From assembly GCA_017509065.1 (NCBI GenBank), contig JAFWQM010000187.1, positions 1-39,034 of the forward strand: a stretch of 39,034 bases of DNA. The letters run 5' to 3'. The stretch is from Clostridia bacterium (lineage in GTDB: Bacteria; Bacillota_A; Clostridia; Christensenellales; Aristaeellaceae). Under the pieces are notes generated by a model. That model was not told the origin of the DNA and ran no database searches. It worked only from the letters and a program-made list of their open reading frames with translations. Made by a program: the position numbers and the translations under genes. Positions 7,924 through 14,965 of this stretch are shown in pieces. Numbering within the stretch: position 1 is the stretch's first letter; each line of letters begins with the position of its first letter.

Positions 7924-8694
7924 TCACTCCCTGTCATAAAACAATACCCGCATGAAAAGGGGAATCTGCTCTTCCCAGCATTCCTCGCAGTGGTCGCCGT
8001 TGGGCACGATGCGGCTGGTCACGAACACGCCCTGCTCCATCAGCGCGTCGGCGGTGCGCATGAAATTGCGCAGCACACCGCTTTGATCCTGCATCTCCCG
8101 GGAGCCGTAATCCATATAGACCACCGTGCCGGGGGCAAAGTCCGTTTCCTTGATGAGCGGCACCATTTTGCCCTTCACCAGATCCACCGACGGCGACAGC
8201 GCCGCGCAGCGGCTGAACACGTGGTTGTACTTTGTCACGGCGTACAGGCTCATCAGCCCGCCCATGGAGCTGCCGCAGATCCATGTGTGCTCCCATTCGG
8301 GCAGGGTGGGATAGCGCTCGTCAATGATGGGTTTCAGGGTCTCCGTCAGCCAGTCCATGAACAGCTTGCCACGGCCCGTCACATGGCCGAACTCCTCGTC
8401 CCGGAAGGTGAAAGGTGAATACTCGGAGAGCCTTGCGTTCGGGGGCCGGTGGTCGCACTCCACAGCGACCACGATCAGCCGCGCGCGGGTCCTGTCCAGA
8501 TATTTTCCCATGCCCCAGCTCTTCCCATACGTGGCGTCCCTGTCATAAAACACGTTATGGCCGTCGAACATGTACAGCACCGGGAACCGGGCTTCCGGAT
8601 CCTTCGCCGCCGCTTTGGGCAGATAAACGTATACCGTCCGGGGCTTGTTCTTCCCGGAAATGGGCGTGACGGGGATGCCCCACTTCTCAATCAT
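7924..8694 (-). CDS. Esterase-family alpha/beta hydrolase (COG2819-like)
   Basis: This is a 256-residue alpha/beta hydrolase related to enterochelin esterase/EstD proteins. It opens with KNKPRTVYVYLPKAA, continues with RFPVLYMFDGHNVF and WGMGKYLD, and carries the nucleophile elbow CGSSMGG (Ser near 142) and a C-terminal His in PNGDHCEECW. There is no signal peptide. The ATG at 8694 follows AAGGA. It is the first gene of a two-esterase operon, and the downstream gene begins within a few bases of its stop. The two proteins belong to different branches of the fold, so this is not a simple recent duplication. A possible weak promoter (TTGTGT, 17 bases, TACACT) lies just upstream. Confidence 0.85.
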   Translation of the reverse strand: MIEKWGIPVTPISGKNKPRTVYVYLPKAAAKDPEARFPVLYMFDGHNVFYDRDATYGKSWGMGKYLDRTRARLIVVAVECDHRPPNARLSEYSPFTFRDEEFGHVTGRGKLFMDWLTETLKPIIDERYPTLPEWEHTWICGSSMGGLMSLYAVTKYNHVFSRCAALSPSVDLVKGKMVPLIKETDFAPGTVVYMDYGSREMQDQSGVLRNFMRTADALMEQGVFVTSRIVPNGDHCEECWEEQIPLFMRVLFYDRE

Positions 8695-8829
8695 CCAAAC
8701 AATTCCTTCCTGCGCGGCAAAGACCTGCCGACGCTGAATGATAGTGTATCACACAAGCCGGCGGGACACAAGGGAAACAGACCGCTCAGGCTGCATTTTT
8801 TTGGATTTTTTGTTACGATTCAGGTATTC

Positions 8830-9009
8830 CTGGGGGAACCGCTCTTTGGTGCCCAAAGAGCGGTTCCTCCAGTTCCGCAGCCTCAATCGGCGCAACTCCG
8901 CTTCATGCGGAGATTGCTCGTTTCGGCTGATCTCACCGTCGATAAGATTCCCGCCTCAGGCGGTCATCGACGGTTCGTCCCCTTCCGAGAAAGGCTGTAA
9001 AAGGGAAGG
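8830..9009. repeat. Hairpin-rich intergenic repeat element, copy 1
   Basis: The gap 8695-9187 has no gene. It holds (i) a 20-bp palindrome with a 3-base loop at 8830-8872 (arm core GGAACCGCTCTTTGG, one G-U pair); (ii) a hairpin GCAACTCCGC/GCGGAG-A-TTGC at 8892-8917; (iii) a nested hairpin ACCGTCGAT (8935-8943)/ATCGACGGT (8966-8974) enclosing CCGCC-TCA-GGCGG; and (iv) a module at 8979-9009. Modules (i) and (iv) recur at 36760-36836, with (iv) inverted relative to the window. This marks a dispersed repeat with no coding capacity. Nothing was recognised in 9010-9187. Confidence 0.65.
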
Positions 9010-9187
9010 AGTTTTACTGTAAGACCCAACCTACTGTGTTTGTTTTCCTTTATGGCTTTCTTGGAATGGTTTCCCCCAGATTGATGAATGGTAACGATTT
9101 TTACTCGAGTTTCTCTTCTGTGTGCGATACGTTCCAGACAGCAACAGGCGCTGAACGGTTTCTCGCTCAGTGCTTGCTATGCGGTTC

Positions 9188-9928
9188 TTATACTGTTTTC
9201 TTCTTTTGCCGTCTGTACAGAAGCAGCGCGGCGGCTGTCAGGCACAGCAGGACGGACAGCGCCTGGCTGACCCGCACGGGACCGAGCATAAGGCTGTCCG
9301 TGCGCAGGCCCTCGATCACCGCCCGGCCCAGCCCGTACCAGACCAGAAAAAGCAGGAAAAGACTGCCCGGGACAGTGGTTTTCTTTCGGTTCAGCCACAA
9401 AAGCCAGAAGCCGGCAAAGTCCCACACCGATTCATAGAAGAAAGTGGCCATGTGCCATGCGCCCTCGATATTCACTGCCAGCGGGAACCATTGCAGCGCC
9501 GGGTTCCCGATCAGCCGCCCGTATGCTTCACCGTTGAAGTAATTGCCCCAGCGCCCGATGGCCTGGCTGAGGATCAGCCCCGGCGCGATCATGTCCGCCA
9601 GCTTGCCGAACGACACTTTCCTGATGCGGGAATACGTGAGCACTGCCAGCGCCCCGCCGATCACGCCGCCGTAAATCGCCAGGCCGCCTTCCCAGACATA
9701 GAGAATAGACAGCGGATTCTGCCGGTACATGTTCCACTGAAAGGCAACGTAGTACAACCGCGCGCCGACCACACCGGCGGGAATCACCCACAGCGCCAGG
9801 TCGTATGCCGTGTCTTTGGGAAGCGCCAATTCCTTTTCCCGCTTCGCGCACAGAAACACGCTCACCGCCATGGCGCACGCGATCAGCAGCCCGTAAACGG
9901 AAATCACGCCGAATAAACGCTGGTGCAT
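9188..9928 (-). CDS. lgt: Prolipoprotein diacylglyceryl transferase
   Basis: Lgt is the inner-membrane enzyme that transfers diacylglycerol from phosphatidylglycerol to the lipobox cysteine of prolipoproteins, the first step of lipoprotein maturation. The 246-residue protein has about seven membrane segments. It shows the Lgt motifs VVGARLYYV, WEGGLAIYGGVIGG (81-92) and GRWGNYFNGEAYG (about 125-137, with the conserved Arg and Asn), and near the end VWYGLGRAVIEGLRTDSL. The position of E. coli His103 is Tyr here, as in many Firmicutes. The ATG at 9928 follows GGAGG. The upstream neighbour is the toxin of a TA pair, 64 bases away. Together with the three signal peptidases it forms an export-maturation theme. 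Confidence 0.95.
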   Translation of the reverse strand: MHQRLFGVISVYGLLIACAMAVSVFLCAKREKELALPKDTAYDLALWVIPAGVVGARLYYVAFQWNMYRQNPLSILYVWEGGLAIYGGVIGGALAVLTYSRIRKVSFGKLADMIAPGLILSQAIGRWGNYFNGEAYGRLIGNPALQWFPLAVNIEGAWHMATFFYESVWDFAGFWLLWLNRKKTTVPGSLFLLFLVWYGLGRAVIEGLRTDSLMLGPVRVSQALSVLLCLTAAALLLYRRQKKKTV

Positions 9929-9991
9929 CCAATACCTCCAGACAGAAACACAGCAGGCCAAATAAACGCGCTTCGGCCCGCTGTAATGTTT

Positions 9992-10270
9992 TCACCAATT
10001 CCCGATGATTCGCAGATAATCCACTCGCGTGTCAATCACGCGAAGAATGGCAATCTTGCCGTCAACATCGTAAATCAGCATGTAGTTTCCTGAAATCAAC
10101 GCGCGTCCCTCTATATCCCGGCCCGTCTTTTTCCTGAGTTCAACACCCAGATAGGGCTGATTTTTCAAGCGGGCGGCGTCTTTGGCGATGCCGGCGATGA
10201 TTCTCTTTGCAGCTTGAGGATTCATCAATTCAAGGCTGATATAGTCTTTTATCTCTTCCAGGTCAAGCAT
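9992..10270 (-). CDS. RelE/ParE family toxin, N-terminus probably lost to a frameshift
   Basis: This is a small RelE/ParE-superfamily toxin, 92 residues from the ATG at 10270. It shows LEEIKDYISLELMNPQAAKR, the charged strand GVELRKKTG and the C-terminal VIDTRVDYLRIIGNW. Family members begin with a beta-strand before LEEI. That strand is present in frame just upstream as KLVYTPQAM, but has no start codon. An ATG at 10301-10299 inside the antitoxin's last codons would supply the start (MNKLVYTPQAM) if the AAA at 10293-10295 were AA. A one-base insertion therefore probably separates start and body. If real, the toxin is likely inactive or poorly made; it could also be a sequence error. The pair is otherwise a standard antitoxin-first operon. 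Confidence 0.8.
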   Translation of the reverse strand: MLDLEEIKDYISLELMNPQAAKRIIAGIAKDAARLKNQPYLGVELRKKTGRDIEGRALISGNYMLIYDVDGKIAILRVIDTRVDYLRIIGNW

Positions 10271-10293
10271 GGCCTGCGGGGTATAAACAAGCT

Positions 10294-10614
10294 TTATTCA
10301 TTCACCCCGAAATGGGCCATCATTTCTTCTTCGGACACCCAGTCGGTTTCGTCCTTTACGGAATCCCGGCCTTTTTTGATTTCCGCCATCAGAACGGCAA
10401 TTGCCTGGCTTCTCAGCGCTTCCCGGCTGTCGCTCGTGACGAGAAACGGCATACCGCCCACGTTCAGCGTTTGCTGAATAAATACGTTTACGGCATCTGT
10501 CAGCGTCATTCCGCACTGGGAAAAAAGCCGCTCCGCTTCATCCTTGATTTCAGGATTGATCCGCATTTGAAAAGTGGCTGTCTTAGGCGCATGGATCACG
10601 TTTAATGGCTGCAT
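10294..10614 (-). CDS. RelB/DinJ family antitoxin
   Basis: This is a 106-residue antitoxin with an N-terminal ribbon-helix-helix DNA-binding domain. The segments TATFQMRINPEIKDEAERLF and GMTLTDAVNVFIQQTL, then GGMPFLV, are the RelB/DinJ signature. The acidic C-terminal region (about 75-106) would wrap the toxin. The ATG at 10614 follows GAGGTGA. Its stop overlaps the presumed original toxin start. A consensus promoter with an ATCATGAT palindrome over the -10 lies just upstream, fitting the autorepression known for these antitoxins. Confidence 0.9.
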   Translation of the reverse strand: MQPLNVIHAPKTATFQMRINPEIKDEAERLFSQCGMTLTDAVNVFIQQTLNVGGMPFLVTSDSREALRSQAIAVLMAEIKKGRDSVKDETDWVSEEEMMAHFGVNE

Positions 10615-10629
10615 TCTTCTCACCTCAAG

Positions 10630-10661
10630 ATCATGATACACTCAGGCGGCCAATTTGTCAA
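10630..10661 (-). promoter_or_regulatory. Promoter with palindromic operator for the toxin-antitoxin operon
   Basis: Minus strand: consensus -35 TTGACA (10656-10661), a 17-base spacer and -10 TATCAT (10633-10638). The perfect palindrome ATCATGAT (10630-10637) overlaps the -10 and is a plausible binding site for the RHH antitoxin. Confidence 0.7.
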
Positions 10662-10676
10662 TACATTGTCACTACA

Positions 10677-12518
10677 TCAATCATAAATGGTTCGTCCCTG
10701 CTTGTCCTCCGCGCCGCTGAGGCGGTGGAAGAAGGTGTTGGTCACGTCGCGCCATTCGCGCGCGTTCTGAATCTGCATCTTCATGCGCTCGGCGGCTTCC
10801 TCTTGGTCGGGGGAGGGCAGGGACAGCGCGGCCAACGCCTCCGCCATGGCTTCCGCCTGCGCACAGCCAAGGAAATGATCGTCGTAAATGCGCTGGATCA
10901 GCGTGCGGCCGTCCTTCATGACGAAATCATAGGGCAGGCGGTGGAAGAACAGGAGCAGATTGTCCGGGCAGGTTTGCGGGTTGGCGTACAGGGAGCGCAA
11001 GGGTTCCGGGTACTGCTCCGCATAGCCGGTGCCGTTCGCCGTGCGGTCAATGCCCACGGCGTTCCTGTCCGCCCGGTTATAGGTTCCCCAGGCCTGAAAT
11101 TCGTATCCGTATGGGCTTGGGCCGTAATGCAGGCTGGGCTGCACCATCCAGCACAGGCCCAGCGGCGCGGTATAGTTTTCGTATACGGAGCGGCTTTGCA
11201 GCAGGATGCCGCACAGCTTTTCTTCCTGAACGGCGGGCAAGGCATAAGTCAGCTTCGCCCATTGGCGCAAAACCTTTTCCGGATTGCTGTCCGGGTTCCA
11301 GGAAAAGAGGCCGTAGGCGAACAGGTTTGCCATCGCGAAGGGATGGCCCGTCCAGCAGTCGTCCCGGCCCAGGTTGCTCACCGCAGCAACGGAGCTTACC
11401 CGTTCCTTTCCCATCTGGTCAAAGATTTCGCGCCACATCGGGCCCATGTAAAACAGGTCGATCTGGTGGCCGGTGTACTCCTGTGCGAGTTGGAATTCAA
11501 CTACCATCGGCGTTTTTCCCATGCCGAGCAGCAGCGGTGACACGGGCTCCCGCACCTGGAAATCATAGGGGCCGTACTTGACTTGCAAAATCACGTTTTC
11601 ATCGAACGCGCCGTCGAGGGGCTTGTACAGGTCAAACGCCGCGCGGGGCCGGTCGGTAGCTGTGTCCCGCCAATCCTGCATACAGTTATACACGAACGCG
11701 CGCCACACCAGCCTGCCGCCGTAAGGCGCGATGGCGCGGGCCAGCATATTCGCTCCCTCTGCGTGGCTGCGGCCGTAGGTGTTGGGGCCGGGGCGCTGTT
11801 CGCTGTCGGCCTTGACCAGGAAACCCGCCAGGTCGGGAATCGCCGTCCAGACGCGCTTCGCGGTTTTCGCCCACCAGGCCTGGACGTTTTCATCCAGCGG
11901 GTCGGCGGTGGGAAGGCCGTTCTGCATTGGCTGCGAAAAATCAATGCTCAGCATGAGCCGCACGCCGAAGGGCCGAAGCAGCGCGGCGAACCGAGCGGTG
12001 TCCGGCAGCAGATCGTCCAGCAGATGCTGGGCTGGCTGATGCACATTCACGTTATTGATGCAAAAGACATTGATTCCCACGCTCGCCAGCATCCGGCCAA
12101 GCTGCCTGATCCGCGCTGGATCATAATCGAACCGGTTTCCCTCGAACCACATGGAGCGCCCGGCGTAGCCGCGTTCCACGGTGCCGTCCATGTTGTCCCA
12201 GCAGTTGATCATGCGCAGGTCATAATACGGTTTCTGCAGGCCGTCGGGGATCGTTTCGCCCGCCTCGCAGGCGCGTATCAGGGCGTAGGCTCCGTACAGC
12301 GCGCCCGTCTCACCGCCGCGGACAGTATATCCCGTGTCCGTTTCGATGATTTCATAAGCGTCTTTCAGTTCGCTGTCGGGCTTTATGACCACCCGCCGCA
12401 CATCGGAAAAATAAGCCGCCGTTTCATATTTCGCCACCGCGAGGGGCGTGTCCAATTCTTCGGGAACTTGATACTCCAGACACCGCAGCCATGCGCGCCG
12501 CTTTTCCCAGCCTGCCAT
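10677..12518 (-). CDS. aguA: Alpha-glucuronidase, glycoside hydrolase family 67
   Basis: This 613-residue intracellular enzyme removes alpha-1,2-linked (4-O-methyl)glucuronic acid from the end of xylo-oligosaccharides. GH67 signatures are MINCWDNMDG, ERGYAGRSMW, the GINVFCINNVNVHQPAQ barrel strand, LVKADSEQRPGP, KYGPYDFQVREP and EFQLAQEYTGHQIDL. The catalytic residues by spacing are Glu240 (acid), Asp319 and Glu347, at a constant offset of 45 from Geobacillus AguA E285/D364/E392. The protein is somewhat shorter than typical members (about 680). It has no signal peptide, so oligomers must be imported first; no transporter or xylanase is adjacent. The ATG at 12518 has GAGG nine bases upstream, and the ATG at 12524 is an alternative start. 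Its product feeds the uronate pathway at 35-38.6 kb. Confidence 0.95.
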   Translation of the reverse strand: MAGWEKRRAWLRCLEYQVPEELDTPLAVAKYETAAYFSDVRRVVIKPDSELKDAYEIIETDTGYTVRGGETGALYGAYALIRACEAGETIPDGLQKPYYDLRMINCWDNMDGTVERGYAGRSMWFEGNRFDYDPARIRQLGRMLASVGINVFCINNVNVHQPAQHLLDDLLPDTARFAALLRPFGVRLMLSIDFSQPMQNGLPTADPLDENVQAWWAKTAKRVWTAIPDLAGFLVKADSEQRPGPNTYGRSHAEGANMLARAIAPYGGRLVWRAFVYNCMQDWRDTATDRPRAAFDLYKPLDGAFDENVILQVKYGPYDFQVREPVSPLLLGMGKTPMVVEFQLAQEYTGHQIDLFYMGPMWREIFDQMGKERVSSVAAVSNLGRDDCWTGHPFAMANLFAYGLFSWNPDSNPEKVLRQWAKLTYALPAVQEEKLCGILLQSRSVYENYTAPLGLCWMVQPSLHYGPSPYGYEFQAWGTYNRADRNAVGIDRTANGTGYAEQYPEPLRSLYANPQTCPDNLLLFFHRLPYDFVMKDGRTLIQRIYDDHFLGCAQAEAMAEALAALSLPSPDQEEAAERMKMQIQNAREWRDVTNTFFHRLSGAEDKQGRTIYD

Positions 12519-12560
12519 CTTCATTCACCTCGTCATCTGATTTGTTCGATAACCGGACAT

Positions 12561-12589
12561 ATTTTAGCACATTCTTCCGCGGGACGCAA
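12561..12589 (-). promoter_or_regulatory. Promoter for aguA
   Basis: Minus strand: -35 TTGCGT (12584-12589), a 17-base spacer and -10 TAAAAT (12561-12566), just after the terminator of the signal peptidase operon. Confidence 0.6.
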
Positions 12590-12608
12590 TGCGCTCAAGC
12601 GGCAGAAG

Positions 12609-12649
12609 AAAAAACAACCGCTGTCCCGGCAGAACCCGAACAGCGATTG
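12609..12649 (-). terminator. Terminator of the signal peptidase operon
   Basis: Minus strand: CAATCGCTGT (12640-12649) pairs with ACAGCGGTTG (12615-12624, G-U allowed), with further pairing inside, followed by TTTTTT (12609-12614). Confidence 0.8.
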
Positions 12650-12656
12650 TGTATGT

Positions 12657-13226
12657 TTATTTCACAATTTGTATTCTCTTCGGCGGCCAGAGCACGGCTT
12701 TCACATGTCCCTGGAGCATGCCTTCCCGAATCGGCCCGACGTCTGCGGCGCGGCTGTCGTGGGAAGAGCGGCGGTTATCGCCGATCACGAAATACTCCTT
12801 CGGCCCGAGCCTGCGCGGCGCGTAATCCCGGGGCGGACCAGCCATGAGGGGAGGGTCCGGCACGGCGGAATCATTCACGAAGAGCTGCCCTTCCCGGATT
12901 TCCACCACGTCGCCGGGGAGCGCCACCAGGCGTTTTACAAACAGCGTATGCCAGGTCAGGGTGAAAGCCGCGTTCAGTTCCACTTTTTTGGTCACGCGCC
13001 GGGGATACCGGCAGATGACGGGCTCTCCTCTCCGGTATTTGCCCGGCCTGACTGTCAAAAGCAGATCGCCGTTTTTCAGGGTGTTTTCCATGCTGCTGCC
13101 CTTCACGCGCACGAGCTGAGCCAGGAAACGGGTAATCGCCAGGGCAAGCGCAAAGGCGAACAGAACCGACGCTGCGGCGTCCCAGACTGCCTGCGGCACG
13201 TTATTTGACCACGCGGGCATTGCCAA
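12657..13226 (-). CDS. Signal peptidase I, third copy
   Basis: This is a membrane-bound serine/lysine type I signal peptidase that cleaves signal peptides of exported proteins. It is 189 residues with one N-terminal membrane span (about 17-38). The catalytic Ser45 lies in GSSMENTL and Lys98 in LFVKRLVALPGD, with the conserved box FVIGDNRRSSHDSR and DVGPI. It lacks the basic N-terminal extension found in the two upstream copies and is the most divergent of the three. It overlaps the end of the second copy by 26 bases, and the ribosome site before 13226 or 13220 is poor, so translation is probably coupled. A GTG at 13199, just past the upstream stop, is another possible start. It is the last gene before the operon terminator. 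Confidence 0.92.
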   Translation of the reverse strand: MAMPAWSNNVPQAVWDAAASVLFAFALALAITRFLAQLVRVKGSSMENTLKNGDLLLTVRPGKYRRGEPVICRYPRRVTKKVELNAAFTLTWHTLFVKRLVALPGDVVEIREGQLFVNDSAVPDPPLMAGPPRDYAPRRLGPKEYFVIGDNRRSSHDSRAADVGPIREGMLQGHVKAVLWPPKRIQIVK

Positions 13227-13878
13227 GCGGCAGAAGCACCCGCGTCACCTTGCCCAAAATATCGCTCCTGGAAATGGGGCCAACATCGCTGGCCCGGCTG
13301 TCGTGGGACACACGGCGGTTGTCGCCGATCACGAAGTATTCATCTTCGCCCAGATGGATGAGGTCATAGTCCGCAGGCACGCTGCCCATATATTCGGGGT
13401 CGTCCACCAATTCGCCGTTCACGTACAGATGGCCTCCGGATATTTGCACGTAATCCCCCGGCACGCCAACCACGCGCTTGACAAAGATGGTGGAAAAATC
13501 CAGGCGGATGGAGGCGCTGAAATTGATAGGCCCAATGCCCCTTTCGTTCACGCGGCCGGGATAGTGGCAGATCACGACATCGTTGCGCTGGGGGTTCTGC
13601 GTCCAGTAAGGTGTTTTCATGGCCAGCACGATCTCGCCGTCCTGCAGGGTGTTGCACATGCTGATCCCGTCCACCCGAACGGGCTCCAAAATGAACATGC
13701 GGATCACCAGGGCGATGAGCAGCGCTTCAACGATGACCAGCACCCAACCCCAAATCTTCTGGGGAATGGTCTTCTGCTTTTCTTTTTCCTTGGCGATGGC
13801 CGCCCGCTTTTTCCGCCACGCCCAGTAGCGGGCGAAGATATTCTGCTGTTTATCTCCGGGTTTCTTTTCCGTCTGCAT
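13201..13878 (-). CDS. Signal peptidase I, second copy
   Basis: This is a 225-residue type I signal peptidase. A basic cytoplasmic N-terminus (FARYWAWRKKRAAIAKEKEK) precedes one membrane span (about 42-62). Catalytic Ser73 lies in GISMCNTL and Lys134 in FVKRVVGVPGD; box E reads FVIGDNRRVSHDSR, then DVGPI. It closely resembles the first copy over its full length, including the charged N-terminus, so the two come from a tandem duplication. Residues flanking the active site and the substrate-pocket region (ASIRLDFSTI) differ, which may mean different substrates. It lies 24 bases downstream of the first copy, in the same operon. Confidence 0.95.
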   Translation of the reverse strand: MQTEKKPGDKQQNIFARYWAWRKKRAAIAKEKEKQKTIPQKIWGWVLVIVEALLIALVIRMFILEPVRVDGISMCNTLQDGEIVLAMKTPYWTQNPQRNDVVICHYPGRVNERGIGPINFSASIRLDFSTIFVKRVVGVPGDYVQISGGHLYVNGELVDDPEYMGSVPADYDLIHLGEDEYFVIGDNRRVSHDSRASDVGPISRSDILGKVTRVLLPLGNARVVK

Positions 13879-13902
13879 CTTATAAAACGCTTCCTTTTCT
13901 GA

Positions 13903-14580
13903 TTATTGGGCGACGCGGTGATTCTGCCACGGGAACATAACGTAAGTCACCTTGCCCATGATTTCGCTCCGGGAAATGGGCCCCACGTCGCTGGAGCGGC
14001 TGTCGTGAGAAGTGAGGCGGTTGTCGCCCACAACGAAATATTCATCCTCGCCGAGCGTGCGCTTGGCGTAGTCCCTGGGCACGCTGCCCATCTTTTCGGG
14101 GTCTTCCACCAGTTCGCCGTTCACATACAGGTGTCCACCCGTGATTTCCACCGTGTCTCCCGGCAGAGCCACCAGGCGCTTGATGAAGATGGTGTACGTG
14201 TTCAGCGTCAGCCCGCCGCTTAAGTGGATGGGCTGGGCGCCCCGCTCATTCATCCGGCCCGGATAATGGCAGATGACGATATCGTTCCGCTGCGGCTCGC
14301 CGACGATATAGGACAGCTTGGAGCACCAGACGACCTCGTTGTTCTGCAGGGTGTTTGTCATGCTGGTGCCGTCCACCCGCACGAATTCGCCGAAGAATAA
14401 ATGCACCGCCATGGCGATCAGCAAAGCGTACAGCGGCAGCACCAGCCAGCTCCAGACTTTCTGGGCGCGGGTCATGTTCTTTTCTTTTTCCTTGGCGATC
14501 GCTTTCCTTTTTTTGCGCCAGGCCCAGTAGCGGGAGAAAATGTTTTCCTTTGGGGAAACGGGTTGCTTTTCAATCTGCAT
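13903..14580 (-). CDS. Signal peptidase I, first copy
   Basis: This is a 225-residue type I signal peptidase. It starts MQIEKQPVSPKENIFSRYWA, with a run of Lys/Arg up to the membrane span at about 42-62. Catalytic Ser73 is in GTSMTNTL and Lys134 in FIKRLVALPGD; the FVVGDNRLTSHDSR and DVGPI motifs are intact. The ATG at 14580 lies inside the end of the DUF951 gene (11-base overlap) and has GAGAGGAG upstream, so the two are translated together. It is the first of three tandem paralogues driven from the promoter at 14836-14864. Confidence 0.95.
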   Translation of the reverse strand: MQIEKQPVSPKENIFSRYWAWRKKRKAIAKEKEKNMTRAQKVWSWLVLPLYALLIAMAVHLFFGEFVRVDGTSMTNTLQNNEVVWCSKLSYIVGEPQRNDIVICHYPGRMNERGAQPIHLSGGLTLNTYTIFIKRLVALPGDTVEITGGHLYVNGELVEDPEKMGSVPRDYAKRTLGEDEYFVVGDNRLTSHDSRSSDVGPISRSEIMGKVTYVMFPWQNHRVAQ

Positions 14581-14803
14581 GTTCCATATGCTCCTCTCTC
14601 GCCGTGTCGGGAGGCAGGGCGGCCTGGATCACCTTTTTCCGGCGTTTTAAAAACACCGCCCGATCCAGCATTACGATGCGCCCGCATCCCTGACACTTGA
14701 TTTTAATATCCGCCCCCGTGCGGATCACGGTCCAGATATCCGAGCCGCAGGGGTGAGGCTTCCGGGTCTGGATCACGTCGCCCAGGTTGATCTCATTCTC
14801 CAT
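14570..14803 (-). CDS. DUF951 family small protein with Cys pairs
   Basis: This is a 77-residue member of the conserved Firmicute family DUF951, function unknown. The core reads LGDVIQTRKPHPCGSDIW, then TVIRTGADIKIKCQGCGR and IVMLDRAVFLKR, which matches the family closely. Three cysteines (HPCG and CQGCG) suggest metal binding. The ATG at 14803 follows AAGGAGG and gives the family-like start MENEINLGDV. The C-terminal tail beyond about residue 60 is longer than usual and overlaps the first signal peptidase gene. It leads the four-gene operon; whether it has a role in export is not known. Confidence 0.92.
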   Translation of the reverse strand: MENEINLGDVIQTRKPHPCGSDIWTVIRTGADIKIKCQGCGRIVMLDRAVFLKRRKKVIQAALPPDTAREEHMEHAD

Positions 14804-14835
14804 ACGGCCATCCTCCTTGATTGATAGCATCACCT

Positions 14836-14864
14836 ATTATATACGCATTTCAGAAATTTTTCAA
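14836..14864 (-). promoter_or_regulatory. Promoter for the DUF951-signal peptidase operon
   Basis: Minus strand: -35 TTGAAA (14859-14864), a 17-base spacer and a perfect -10 TATAAT (14836-14841). It is back-to-back with the MFS gene promoter. Confidence 0.8.
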
Positions 14865-14900
14865 TGACAATTGTCTGGTATCATCAAAATGCGATTTCGC

Positions 14901-14929
14901 TTTACACCCGTTGCGCGTTGGGTTATAAT
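14901..14929 (+). promoter_or_regulatory. Promoter for the MFS transporter gene
   Basis: Plus strand: -35 TTTACA (14901-14906), a 17-base spacer and a perfect -10 TATAAT (14924-14929), 37 bases before the start codon. Confidence 0.8.
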
Positions 14930-14965
14930 GCATCGTATTCCAGTACCGGGAAATGAGGAATGTGT

